This document shows, piece by piece, positions 35,753 to 44,457 of a DNA stretch of 64,000 bases. The position numbers were made by a program, and so were the translations under genes. The notes beneath the pieces were generated by a model, which saw nothing but the letters and a program-made list of their open reading frames with translations, ran no database searches and was not told the origin of the DNA. Each line of letters begins with the position of its first letter. Positions within the stretch are counted from its first letter, which is position 1. This stretch comes from Cyanidium caldarium (Eukaryota > Rhodophyta > Bangiophyceae > Cyanidiales > Cyanidiaceae): positions 62,001-126,000 of the forward strand of contig JANCYW010000012.1 in assembly GCA_026184775.1 (NCBI GenBank), written 5' to 3'.

Positions 35753-36523
35753 TTGCTCACTATGCGTTCCGGTGCTCGCGTGCTCGTTTTCGCGCTCCTG
35801 AGCGTGGTGCTGTGCGTGTTTAGCGGCGTCCACGCGGTGCACGCTCTGTCGGCATCGCCTTCGCCTTCGGTGTCGCCGTCGCCGTCCATGATGATGGGTA
35901 GCGTGATGCGCGATGCCGTGCTAGATCACGTTATGCTGCGCGTTGCCGCGTCCGCATCGCCCTCGCCGTCGCCCTCCATGATGATGGGCGCTGCGATGCG
36001 CGATGAACTCGGTCTGGATACGGTGTTGCGCGTTGCCGCGTCCGCATCGCCCTCGCCGTCGCCCTCCATGATGATGGGCGCTGCGATGGGTCTGGATACG
36101 GTGTTGCGCGTTGCCGCGTCCGCATCGCCCTCGCCGTCGCCCTCCATGATGATGGGCGCTGCGATGCGTGATGAACTCGGTCTGGATACGGTGTTGCGCG
36201 TTGCCGCGTCCGCATCGCCCTCGCCGTCGCCCTCCATGATGATGGGCACCGCGATGCGTGATGCCGTGTCTAGATCGCCCTCGCCGTCGCCCTCCATGAT
36301 GATGGGCACTGCGATGCGCGATGCCGTGCTAGATCACGTTATGCTGCGCGTTGCCGCGTCCGCATCGCCCTCGCCGTCGCCCTCCATGATGATGGGCGCT
36401 GCGATGCGTGATGAACTCGGTCTGGATACGGTGTTGCGCGTTGCCGCGTCCGCATCGCCCTCGCCGTCGCCCTCCATGATGATGGGCGCTGCGATGCGTG
36501 CCGGCTTTGAATTGGATGCGTGA
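35753..36523 (+). CDS. Secreted tandem-repeat Ser-Pro/Met protein
   Basis: The 256-residue protein opens with a clear signal peptide (MRSGARVLVFALLSVVLCVF, ending AVHALS). After that it is almost entirely a repeat: SPSPSPSMMMG, then AMRDELGLDTVLRVAASA. Eight SPSPSMMMG copies occur. Their DNA is nearly identical, with start-to-start distances of 90, 90, 78, 90, 60, 90 and 90 bp, all multiples of three, so unit loss and gain keeps the frame. A variant unit uses AVLDHVMLRVAASA. The Ser-Pro runs resemble O-glycosylated extensin or arabinogalactan motifs; the Met triplet is unusual. No known family was recognised; a wall or surface role is inferred. The start could be either the Met at 35753 or at 35762. 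Confidence 0.8.
   Translation: MLTMRSGARVLVFALLSVVLCVFSGVHAVHALSASPSPSVSPSPSMMMGSVMRDAVLDHVMLRVAASASPSPSPSMMMGAAMRDELGLDTVLRVAASASPSPSPSMMMGAAMGLDTVLRVAASASPSPSPSMMMGAAMRDELGLDTVLRVAASASPSPSPSMMMGTAMRDAVSRSPSPSPSMMMGTAMRDAVLDHVMLRVAASASPSPSPSMMMGAAMRDELGLDTVLRVAASASPSPSPSMMMGAAMRAGFELDA
35871..36500 (+). repeat. 90-bp tandem repeat array (8 copies)
   Basis: ATGATGATGGG anchors recur at 35888, 35978, 36068, 36146, 36236, 36296, 36386 and 36476. The full unit is 90 bp; 78- and 60-bp units are internal deletions. Near-perfect identity implies recent duplication or gene conversion. The opposite strand is also open across much of the array because the unit length is a multiple of three. Confidence 0.95.
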
Positions 36524-37031
36524 GGCACGCAGCCACGTCGTCATCAGTATCGTCACTGTTGTTGGCGCCATCCAACCTGCGGATGTACATAGTGCGGATG
36601 CCGACAACGATCGCGTCGTCGACGGAATCGGGCAACCAACTCCGGAGCGGTAGCGTCTAGAGCGATGTTCGAGTTTGTGTGTAACATATACCCGCATCAA
36701 CGGTGGAAATACCAGGCAGTGCTAGACGGAGAGAGATTATGGTGCGTTCAACGTAGAGCAAGAGACTCGCTTTCAACAACTGCAACGCCCCGCTTGTTCT
36801 GGTGAAATCATGCGCGTGGCCGACAGTCGCTTGTGCGGGCGGCGAATGCAGAGCTAGTCGGGAGGGAAAGGGACACGAAGGTCGCACATGTGCCGGTGCG
36901 AAAAGGACAGGGCGGACCTAAAGAACGAGCGGAGAATCGTCGATGCACTGAGGCGTGCAATGCTTCCAGGCGGTGTCAGTCATTGCAGGTGCGGCCGGGA
37001 CTTGCCGCGGCACAACCTTCCGCGGACCTGT
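36524..37031. other. Intergenic between convergent genes
   Basis: This 508-base spacer lies after the repeat gene and before the 3' end of the DUF1295 gene. Its base composition is lower in GC than its surroundings. No gene or RNA was recognised. Confidence 0.45.
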
Positions 37032-38084
37032 TCACCGGATGGCCTCGTATTTCGCGACAGTGGCGTCCTCAAAAGTTGGCACCGCCTTGTCGCCCGCCAC
37101 CGCAGCGTCGGTGGGGTGGCGCAACATAGCAGCGTCCACACTCGTCGGCGCCGCCTCGTCACTAATTGCCACGGCCTCGGCAGGATTGTACAATGGCCAC
37201 TCCAACAACAGCCATCGCTTCAACCCGCGCGGTAGGCGTCGATACAGCGACGGCGGCAGGGGCAGCAGCGGACTCGTCTCTCGCTTGTACTGCCGGTAGC
37301 GCGTGCGCACCTCAGGCGGTGCGGCGCTTGTGCCAAAGCGCTGATCCATCGACTTTTCCAACATGGGCAATCCGCTCACCAACAACAGCAGCAGCATCAG
37401 AAACACGGGCGACGCCACACCGGCAATCCACAGACCGGCCTCGCCATCGAACGCCGCGGTGCAGGCGATGAATACGCCCCACCACAGCAGCATCTCCCCA
37501 AAGTAGTTGGGATGACGGGAGTAACGCCACACGCCCACGGCACACCACTCGGTCGGTCGATGCTCCGCACGGCGCTGCTTGTACCGCAGCTTCTGCCCGT
37601 CGGCCACCGCTTCCAGCGCGAACCCGATCGCCCACAGCACCCAGCCGACATAGTCCGCAGCGAACAGCGCCCGTCCGGCAGATTGCGGACGCGAACCGGC
37701 GTTCAGTATGGTCACCGGCAGCGACACCGTCCACACCCACACTGCCTGAAATATCCAAAACACCGCCAGCCGCCCCAAGTTGTGGCGGGTGTCGTCGAAC
37801 CGCCGATCCTCGCCCCACAACAAAATCCGATACAGTAAAAATCCCGCCAGCCGCAACGCCCACACCACCACCAACGCCGTCACCACACACTGCCGCGCAT
37901 AATACGTGCGCGCTAGCAGAAAAGTCAACAGCGCCAGCACCGCAAAATTCGATCCCCCCGCCAGGTCGGTCACCTTGTCGAACCGCGCCGACACCGTGAC
38001 AATGAAAAACACCAGCTGATAACCGCAAGTCACCAACAGCGTTATCGCCAGGTAATTGTCGTCCAATACTGAAGTGTGCTGCAT
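37032..38084 (-). CDS. DUF1295 / steroid 5-alpha-reductase-like membrane protein
   Basis: The 350-residue polytopic protein belongs to the superfamily of sterol reductases and isoprenylcysteine methyltransferases. It shows about six hydrophobic segments (for example AITLLVTCGYQLVFFIVTV, FAVLALLTFLLARTYY). It carries the hallmark SRHPNYFGEMLLWWGVFI near residue 210, preceded by GVWRY; this is the NADPH/SAM-pocket motif of the superfamily. DUF1295 members are common in bacteria and algae and their substrate is unsettled. The C-terminal ~50 residues (after about LLEWPLYNP) are an Ala/Asp/Val low-complexity tail. The start at MQHTSVLDD is preferred to the Arg-rich extension to 38168. Confidence 0.85.
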   Translation of the reverse strand: MQHTSVLDDNYLAITLLVTCGYQLVFFIVTVSARFDKVTDLAGGSNFAVLALLTFLLARTYYARQCVVTALVVVWALRLAGFLLYRILLWGEDRRFDDTRHNLGRLAVFWIFQAVWVWTVSLPVTILNAGSRPQSAGRALFAADYVGWVLWAIGFALEAVADGQKLRYKQRRAEHRPTEWCAVGVWRYSRHPNYFGEMLLWWGVFIACTAAFDGEAGLWIAGVASPVFLMLLLLLVSGLPMLEKSMDQRFGTSAAPPEVRTRYRQYKRETSPLLPLPPSLYRRLPRGLKRWLLLEWPLYNPAEAVAISDEAAPTSVDAAMLRHPTDAAVAGDKAVPTFEDATVAKYEAIR

Positions 38085-38353
38085 CGGAACGTGAAGTGGA
38101 GGACACGAGAAGCGGTTCACTCGGGAACGGCGTCGGTGTTGCTGACGACTGCATCGCGCTGAACGCACCCGCCAGGCGATATGAGATCCGAATTCGGTGC
38201 GTGGATGCCGCTACTGTCACGCACTGCCCCATCGTTGTGTCACACAGTGGCCTCTGATGCCTCCGCGCCTTTCGGGCGCTGCGCACCCTCTCTCTCTCTG
38301 CGCGTACCGGTTGACGACCTGGGGGGTGGGCCCCGACGTCCGGCTGAAGGCGC

Positions 38354-39925
38354 ATGCTGAGCAAGTATTATACGCGGCTCCTGATATGGTCACTGGCCAG
38401 GAGCATACTGGCCTTTGCATTGCTGATAGGGTGGTACGTGCCAGACGACATGGCCGCGAGCGGTGAGGGCGATCGCGGCGCTGCGGGTGCGTGCCCGATG
38501 GGCGGTCGCCAGCTGGTGGGCGGGCGAACGTTGCTGGAGGTGCCGGCGCGTCCGTTGCTGTACTCACTCAACGTTTCCCAGACGCTGGATGCGATTCCTG
38601 ATTTTCTGGTGGCGCAGTATCGCCAGTTCGATTTCCTATGGCTGCAGGGGGTGTGGAAGTTGGGCACGTACGGGTTGTCGCTCGATCGCACCGACCCCAA
38701 GCGCGTCGCCTCGTACAACGACGCGCTGCCGGGCTGGACGAAAGACGACGTTATCGGATCGCCGTACGCCATTTACGACTATGTGGTGAGTGAGGCCATC
38801 GGCGGCGAGTCGGCGTTGCGGCGGTTTCGCCAGCGCATCCGGCCGGCGCGCCTGCTGCTGGATTTCGTGCCCAACCACATGGCACGCGACTGCCCGTGGC
38901 CAGAGACGTACTTTGTGCACACCAGCGGGCCGCAGCCGCCTGCAGTGAATGCCACCACTACCTTTCCCATTCGCGCGTACGGACGCGATCCGTACACCGG
39001 CGCCTGGGACGACACCGCCCAGCTCAACTACTTTAACCTGGCCACGCGACGACACCAGACTCGCACGCTGCTACACATCGCCAGCATGTGCGACGGCGTG
39101 CGCGCCGACATGGCCATGCTGGCGCTCAACGAGGTATTCCAGCGCGTCTGGGGCGACAATGCCGAGGTCGGCGCGTTTCCGCGACCACACACCGAGTTTT
39201 GGAGCGAGGCCGTCCACGCCCTGCGGCAACAGCATCCGCAATTCTTCCTGCTGGCGGAAGTGTATTGGGGTTTGGATGGCCGTCTGCAGGAGCTCGGCTT
39301 CGATTGCACCTACGATAAGCAGCTGTACGACTTGCTGCACGCTCGCCACCTGGACAACTTGCGCGCCTACATAGCCTCCCGATCACAGGAGCAGCATGCT
39401 CACGGGGCGCATTTCGTGGAGAACCACGACGAGCCGCGCGCCATCGCCTACTTTGGCGGGGTGCCGGTGGCCAATGCGGCTGCGGCCTTTTCGTATCTGT
39501 TGCCCGGCCTGCGTTTCCAGTTTGACGGACAGGAGCAGGGGCGCGCCGCCCGCTTGGAGGTGCACCTGCGGCGCGCGGCCGACGACGATCGGCCGCCCGA
39601 TCCGCAAGTGCAGTCTTTCTACCGGCGCCTGAACCGTATCTTGGCGTTGGACATCGTGCGCAACGGTATCTGGGCGTACGACGATAGCGGCGCCCGGCAG
39701 CACTGGCGCCTCATTACCTGGACGTGGCGAGCGCGTAACTGCAGCGCCGAACCGAATGGCTCGGGCGATTTCCGACGACTGCAGGTGGTCATCAACTACA
39801 GCGACGAACCGGTGCAGTATGTGCACGCCTACACCGAGGAATTGCTCAGCAGCAACAGCAGCAGCAACAACAACGCCTCCCAGATCATCGAGGCGTGGGG
39901 CGTACGCGTCTTTAGAGCGGCATAA
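38354..39925 (+). CDS. GH13 alpha-amylase family glycoside hydrolase, N-terminal anchor
   Basis: The 523-residue protein begins with a single hydrophobic helix (SLARSILAFALLIGWYV), a signal anchor or uncleaved signal. All GH13 sites are intact: region I DFVPNHMA, region II GVRADMAML (Asp nucleophile), region III LLAEVYWG (Glu acid/base), region IV ENHDEPR. The blocks VWKLGTYG, GSPYAIYDYVV, ALRRFRQRI and LGFDCTYDKQLYDLL resemble a bacterial GH13 group more than plastid or secreted plant amylases. A C-terminal beta domain is present but short, ending in an Asn/Ser run. Acquisition from bacteria is a reasonable inference. The substrate is likely an alpha-1,4-glucan or small glucoside; specificity is not deducible. 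Confidence 0.9.
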   Translation: MLSKYYTRLLIWSLARSILAFALLIGWYVPDDMAASGEGDRGAAGACPMGGRQLVGGRTLLEVPARPLLYSLNVSQTLDAIPDFLVAQYRQFDFLWLQGVWKLGTYGLSLDRTDPKRVASYNDALPGWTKDDVIGSPYAIYDYVVSEAIGGESALRRFRQRIRPARLLLDFVPNHMARDCPWPETYFVHTSGPQPPAVNATTTFPIRAYGRDPYTGAWDDTAQLNYFNLATRRHQTRTLLHIASMCDGVRADMAMLALNEVFQRVWGDNAEVGAFPRPHTEFWSEAVHALRQQHPQFFLLAEVYWGLDGRLQELGFDCTYDKQLYDLLHARHLDNLRAYIASRSQEQHAHGAHFVENHDEPRAIAYFGGVPVANAAAAFSYLLPGLRFQFDGQEQGRAARLEVHLRRAADDDRPPDPQVQSFYRRLNRILALDIVRNGIWAYDDSGARQHWRLITWTWRARNCSAEPNGSGDFRRLQVVINYSDEPVQYVHAYTEELLSSNSSSNNNASQIIEAWGVRVFRAA

Positions 39926-39981
39926 CGCGTCGATCGATCGATAGATACCCGTGTCTTTCCTGGCCTTCGCATCCGGTCCCC

Positions 39982-40980
39982 TCAGAGGTTGATGAGTCGC
40001 CGCGCCTCCACGAAACGGCACGCACCACACCAGCGACCCGGCTCGGGCGCCGCCTCGCTCTGCACGACATCCACCGCCTCGGCCACCACCTCAAAAAATG
40101 CCGCGTCGTCGCGCGGAATTTCCACAAAGTCCACACTGCCGCCCAGATCGGCCGCGACGTCGGTGGCGCTCGGCGACCGGAACGAGCTCGGCCGGAACAC
40201 CACCAGTCCGATGTGCGACACGCGACGCGGTCGACCGTCCAGCACCAGATCGTCGCGGCCGGCCACTGCGGAATTCTCCAGCGCCATCGCGTAGCTGTGC
40301 AGCTGTGCCGCGTACATGTCGCGCATCTTCTCGACGTCGTGCCCGGAGGTCTTGAAGTCGATCACGCCCAGGTCGCCGTTGTCGAAGCGCACCAACGCAT
40401 CCAGCTTGCCGCTGATGGTCACCGACGCTCGCGACCGCGACGGCACCTCGATTTCGGTGGACGCCACCAGCTCCACCGCGTCGGAGCAGTCGATCACTCC
40501 GGACGGCCAGTGCGACGGCACCCCGGCCACCTCCTGAATCGGCTGGTTGTGGTACTCCTTCTTCATGGCGGCGTCGATCTTGCTGAACACCTCCGGAAAC
40601 GCCGTGCGCAAGACGATCTTGTGCCGGTTCTTCAACCAGTAACACCGCTTGCACGACTTGAGCATGTACCCCAGGTCCGACGGGGTCAGCTGCACCTTCA
40701 GATCGGCGGCCGCCGGCGCGCTGCCGCCGCTCGCACTGCAACCCACCAGTGCCGTACGTTGCCGAGCAGACGCGCACCGAGTGCGACCTTTGGCGGCGAA
40801 GAGAAAGTGGCGCTGGCGGTGCTGCAGTGCCCACGAACAGAGCGCGGTGTCGTGGCACCTTCGAGGTGTTTGCCAGCGCCGACCACTCGGGCGGTTCACC
40901 ACCGTCGGCCCGACGAATCCCACCGCGTCGCCCATGTAACCCGGTTTGCTGGGGTCAGAGGAACCCACCCCTCTCCGCAC
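39982..40980 (-). CDS. PD-(D/E)XK nuclease-fold protein with paired CxxC motifs, probably plastid
   Basis: The first ~90 of 332 residues are Arg/Ser/Ala-rich and may be a transit peptide. The domain begins LTPSDLGYMLKSCKRCYWLKN and has the nuclease core GKLDALVRFDNGDLGVIDFKTS (Asp, then Asp-x-Lys). It continues MYAAQLHSYAMALE (motif IV-like Gln/Tyr) and ends RWCGACRFVEAR. Two CxxC pairs, one at each end of the domain, recall the four-Cys Fe-S cluster of Cas4/AddB/Dna2-type RecB nucleases. Stand-alone proteins of this plan are frequent in bacteria, including cyanobacteria. The DNA substrate is unknown. The gene ends 56 bp from the GH13 stop. Confidence 0.78.
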   Translation of the reverse strand: MRRGVGSSDPSKPGYMGDAVGFVGPTVVNRPSGRRWQTPRRCHDTALCSWALQHRQRHFLFAAKGRTRCASARQRTALVGCSASGGSAPAAADLKVQLTPSDLGYMLKSCKRCYWLKNRHKIVLRTAFPEVFSKIDAAMKKEYHNQPIQEVAGVPSHWPSGVIDCSDAVELVASTEIEVPSRSRASVTISGKLDALVRFDNGDLGVIDFKTSGHDVEKMRDMYAAQLHSYAMALENSAVAGRDDLVLDGRPRRVSHIGLVVFRPSSFRSPSATDVAADLGGSVDFVEIPRDDAAFFEVVAEAVDVVQSEAAPEPGRWCGACRFVEARRLINL

Positions 40981-41530
40981 TTGTGCTCAAGCTTGGTCCT
41001 CAGCTCTATCACTTGTTCCACACGCCTCCCGACGTCCTCACTCGATGCAGTCGCTGCCCGGTGAGCGCAACGTCCGTTCCACCGTGGCAACGCCGCTGCA
41101 GGACGATCGATCGGTCGCCGCGGGCGTACCGGACAGGCGCCAGGACGAGGCGCGCATGCAGAGGGCCGTAACCGGCGGCCGCGACAGGCACAGACTGGCA
41201 CAGCAGCAGCGACCAATGCGTGTGGGGTTGACCTGCCGGCGAGGACGGAGTGTTTTGCAGGTGGGTGAGTACACAAAAAGGTGAGGATGTTGACGGACCC
41301 CGCCCAGCCGTCCCTACGCACCGGACGAGAGGTTGTATCGCAAGGGTGTGCAAGGACAACGCGGGACGCGCGCCCCGGTGACGAAGATGCCCGCTGAGGA
41401 AACTGGTGTCCAAACGCACCGCTCTCGCAACGGTGTCCGCGGCGGCCAGCACGCATCGCGATATGCTCGCCTTGCTCCTCGCTGCCCCCCATAGGATCCC
41501 GAATGCCCGCCACACCCCGGCTCTACCTCG
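40981..41530. other. Intergenic
   Basis: This 550-base spacer lies between PRMT1 and the PD-(D/E)XK gene, both on the minus strand. No conserved frame or RNA gene was seen. Confidence 0.5.
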
Positions 41531-42634
41531 CTATCGCAGTCGGTAGCGCAACGTGTTGCGCGCACTCATCTTTTTGCCCCGAAAGCGGTACGATAGACCG
41601 ATATCCAAGTCGCGCGGGTTGCTGGCGTTGCGGCGGCAGGCCAGCGTGCCCTCGATCGCCTCGCCCGCGTTCATGATCAGCGCCTGATCCAGATAAAACA
41701 CCGTCTGCTTCCAGTGGCTCGACTTGGCCGCCGGTCCGGTACTGAAGCCCAGCGGGCGGTGGCAGTGCGTGAAGGCGATGTCGAAGTAGGCCACCAGGGC
41801 GTGCACAAAGTCGTTGCGGGTGGCGGTCAGGCGAAAGCGCACCGACCAGTCCAGCGCGTCGCGCGTAACCCGCCCCACATCCACCCGCAGAATCGGGCAC
41901 GCGGTGGTATTCACCTGCTCGGCATCCACATAATCCACCAGCGGCTCGGTGAGCGCGATGCGCTTGATGCACGAAAAGTCGAACCCGTACACCGAGTCCC
42001 AAAAGTCGATCTTGTCGCGGCGGTAGGCGGCGTCCTCGATGGCACACAGGTACAGCGTCGCCTGGTCCGGGAACATGAGCCCGGTGCCCGGCCGCAACCA
42101 CTTGTCCCGCGCATACAGCACCGACTCCAGCATGGACTCGTAAAAGAGGAAGTAACCCATCCACTCGGAGACGATCACGTCCACCTGCATCTCCTGGCCG
42201 CTCTGCGGGTCGATCGGCAGCTGCAGCTCCTCCACTCGACACTCGAACAGCTCGATAACGTGCTCGTAATGGTTCAGTCGCACGATCGCCCGCGCCTGCT
42301 CGATGATGCGGCTGCACTCCACAGCGTACACTTTGGCGGCGCCGGCCCGCGCAGCAAACAGCGACAGGATCCCCGTGCCGCAGCCGACGTCCAGCACCAC
42401 CTTGCCCCGGAAAAGGTGCGGGTTGTCCTGAATAGCGTGCATGTACGTGCTGGTGCGCACGTCGTCCTTGAGCATCTCCTCGTGTATACCAAAATGCGAG
42501 TAAGACGAGAAGTAGTAGTCGCTAGAGGTCAGCTCGTAGTCCACGTCGCCGCACACGCCCGGCGGCGCTCCCAGCGGCAACACTGCCTCCAGCGGTTCTG
42601 GCGGCGGCAGCCGATCTCCCAGTGGATACTCCAT
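41531..42634 (-). CDS. PRMT1: Protein arginine methyltransferase 1
   Basis: This type I PRMT makes asymmetric dimethylarginine on histone H4R3 and RNA-binding proteins. The 367-residue protein has the N-terminal helix YYFSSYSHFGIHEEML with the SAM-site YFxxY. It has motif I VVLDVGCGTGILSLFAARAGA, post-I AVECS, the double-E loop SEWMGYFLFYESML, and the THW loop as SHWKQTVFYL. The Thr-to-Ser change in that loop is mild. The frame continues open to 43036, but the Met at 42634 gives the normal PRMT1 length. Confidence 0.96.
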   Translation of the reverse strand: MEYPLGDRLPPPEPLEAVLPLGAPPGVCGDVDYELTSSDYYFSSYSHFGIHEEMLKDDVRTSTYMHAIQDNPHLFRGKVVLDVGCGTGILSLFAARAGAAKVYAVECSRIIEQARAIVRLNHYEHVIELFECRVEELQLPIDPQSGQEMQVDVIVSEWMGYFLFYESMLESVLYARDKWLRPGTGLMFPDQATLYLCAIEDAAYRRDKIDFWDSVYGFDFSCIKRIALTEPLVDYVDAEQVNTTACPILRVDVGRVTRDALDWSVRFRLTATRNDFVHALVAYFDIAFTHCHRPLGFSTGPAAKSSHWKQTVFYLDQALIMNAGEAIEGTLACRRNASNPRDLDIGLSYRFRGKKMSARNTLRYRLR

Positions 42635-42860
42635 TGAGCGTTGGCGGGGTGTCGCGGTGACGGTCGGAGGCAGACGCGGTGGACGCACCTCGAAAACGCA
42701 GGCGCCGGACGATGCCGCGCGTGGCCGGCGCCGCAGGATCGCACGCGCACCCGCAGCGATGTCTGCACGCGAGAGGCGCGCAGAGCGAGAATGCGGAGAG
42801 AGCAAGAGCTGAAGACGCCGTGGGACGAACAGGTGATGGTTTGCTGCGGATGGGCGCGTC

Positions 42861-43652
42861 TCACTGGCGCTGATGCCGCTGGCGGAGTGCCTGTCGCCTC
42901 CGTTTGCCAGGACGTTGCCATTTGGGCTTCGGCGACGCCTGACGCGCCGAGAAGCGTTTCCCCGGCGACTGCACGGATGGCGCCCCAGGTCGCGCTTTCG
43001 CAGGCACCCGCTTCGACGTATTTCCTCGCCCAGCACGGTTCGGGTGGTCTTCGCGGGAGACAGTGCGCGTTGCTCGCTCCCGCGCTTTCCACGCTTCTAC
43101 CTCCGCCATGCCGCGTTTGTGTTGTTCCTGCTGCCGCAAGCGCGCCTTGCGCTGCTGCTTCTTGGCCTCTGTCCGGGCAGTCGCTTCCGCGCGTCGTCGT
43201 CGCGTCTCCTCGATGGCCTGGCGCTCCCGCGTCAACCGCGCGCGCACTTTCTCCATGTGCTGATCGGGCTTCAGCATCTCCGCAAAGTAGTCGTCCGGCC
43301 GGACGTGCGGTATGCCGTGGCGCACACACAACGCGTAGCCGATGCGGGCGCCATCAAATGCCAGCCGTTGAAAGTGCCGCTCTACCAAGAAATCGTTGGC
43401 CAGCGGCGGCGCCTCGGCGGCCTGCTCTCGCCCCGTCAGACACACCCGGAACGACTCCGGAAAGTGCACCTCCTCCTCCTCCCGATTCGCCCGATGAAAC
43501 ACCGCCACCTCGGCCAGTTTGTGCCGCACGCCCGCCCGGTCGTCAATGTGCTCGCGCACCGTCGTGCCCCGCAACACCCCCAACGCCATCGCTTCCAATC
43601 CCTGCTCCTCCTCGTCCACCTCCTCCGACGCCGCACTGGATCGATCCGACAT
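42861..43652 (-). CDS. EBP2: EBP2 (EBNA1BP2) ribosome biogenesis factor
   Basis: EBP2 is a nucleolar protein of 60S subunit assembly. The 263-residue protein has an acidic start (SEEVDEEEQGLEA), the conserved FHRANREEEEVHFPESF region and the family hallmark RPDDYFAEMLKPDQHMEKVRAR leading to a long basic helix (RRRRAEATARTEAKKQQRKA). The C-terminal tail is strongly basic, as in all EBP2 proteins, consistent with rRNA contact and nucleolar targeting. The frame is open to 43898, but MSDRSSAASEEV is the sensible start. Confidence 0.93.
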   Translation of the reverse strand: MSDRSSAASEEVDEEEQGLEAMALGVLRGTTVREHIDDRAGVRHKLAEVAVFHRANREEEEVHFPESFRVCLTGREQAAEAPPLANDFLVERHFQRLAFDGARIGYALCVRHGIPHVRPDDYFAEMLKPDQHMEKVRARLTRERQAIEETRRRRAEATARTEAKKQQRKARLRQQEQHKRGMAEVEAWKARERATRTVSREDHPNRAGRGNTSKRVPAKARPGAPSVQSPGKRFSARQASPKPKWQRPGKRRRQALRQRHQRQ

Positions 43653-43851
43653 AGTCGAGCTGCTGCAGTGCCCCGAGACGTGCCGTATATTGCGGATGAA
43701 AGTGGGGTACTCGATCGAGTCGCCGTGCCTGACGGTGCCCCTCGCCGCGCTGGTGTCGAACCCGTGCAAGCGACCTGACCGTCGCCGGAAGCGCGTCCGT
43801 CGGACGGAGCGGTGCCGCGCGTGAGACGCTCCTCTCGATGAACTGCCTGCC

Positions 43852-43875
43852 TGCGTGCGTGCGTGCGTGCGTGTG
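43852..43875 (+). repeat. (TGCG)n tetranucleotide repeat
   Basis: A short TGCG/TGTG tract lies between EBP2 and the small membrane protein gene. Confidence 0.8.
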
Positions 43876-43921
43876 TGCGGAAACGAGTGCGTCCACACAA
43901 AAATGCAGTTGACGTCGAGAT

Positions 43922-44365
43922 ATGGTCACGGACAGGAGACCTCGAGTGCCGCCAGTGCGGTGGCCAGCAGGCGTGATGCCGTTTGTGCTGCTGTTCGGTT
44001 TGACGCTGCTGGGTGTGGCGACGGTGCAGCTCGCGGTGGCCGGCGCAATGCCGCCGCGCCACTGGCTAACGCAAGTGCACCTGCTCGTGTTGCGCTCTCC
44101 GGCCAACGTGCGGTTGGTGTTTGTGTCGGCGTGTGTCGCACACGCTTTGGAGACTCTATTCGCCCTGGTTTACCTTTTGCGCAAGTGTGGCGTTGTCGGC
44201 CGGCGGCCCGATCGGGTGATCGGCTGGCTCGCGTTGGTGCTGCTGGTGGGGTATCCGAGCCTTTTGCGGCTGATGGCGGACGTGCGAGGGGCGGCGCGGT
44301 CATTGGAGCGACGTGGAAAGGTGCATGAACATACGGGCAGTGGCATCGGCCACTGTGCCCGATGA
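43922..44365 (+). CDS. Small membrane protein, three predicted helices
   Basis: The 147-residue protein has three hydrophobic segments: VMPFVLLFGLTLLGVATVQLAV, LVFVSACVAHALETLFALVYLL and VIGWLALVLLVGYPSLLRLM. The VAHALETLFALVYLLRK and GYPSLLRLM pieces faintly resemble the TMEM254/DUF4499 family, but this is not secure. It shares a divergent promoter with EBP2. Confidence 0.6.
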   Translation: MVTDRRPRVPPVRWPAGVMPFVLLFGLTLLGVATVQLAVAGAMPPRHWLTQVHLLVLRSPANVRLVFVSACVAHALETLFALVYLLRKCGVVGRRPDRVIGWLALVLLVGYPSLLRLMADVRGAARSLERRGKVHEHTGSGIGHCAR

Positions 44366-44457
44366 CCTATGCGCTGTGTCGCTGCGGGCCCTGTCGATCG
44401 AGATGGCCCGCGGTGTCGGCGCGTGCAACAGCGAATCCCCGGGGCGCACTCGCCACC

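Noticed and set aside
35871-36500. CRISPR-like array.
   Set aside because: The units are contiguous, coding, in frame and lack unique spacers. It is a protein repeat in a eukaryote.
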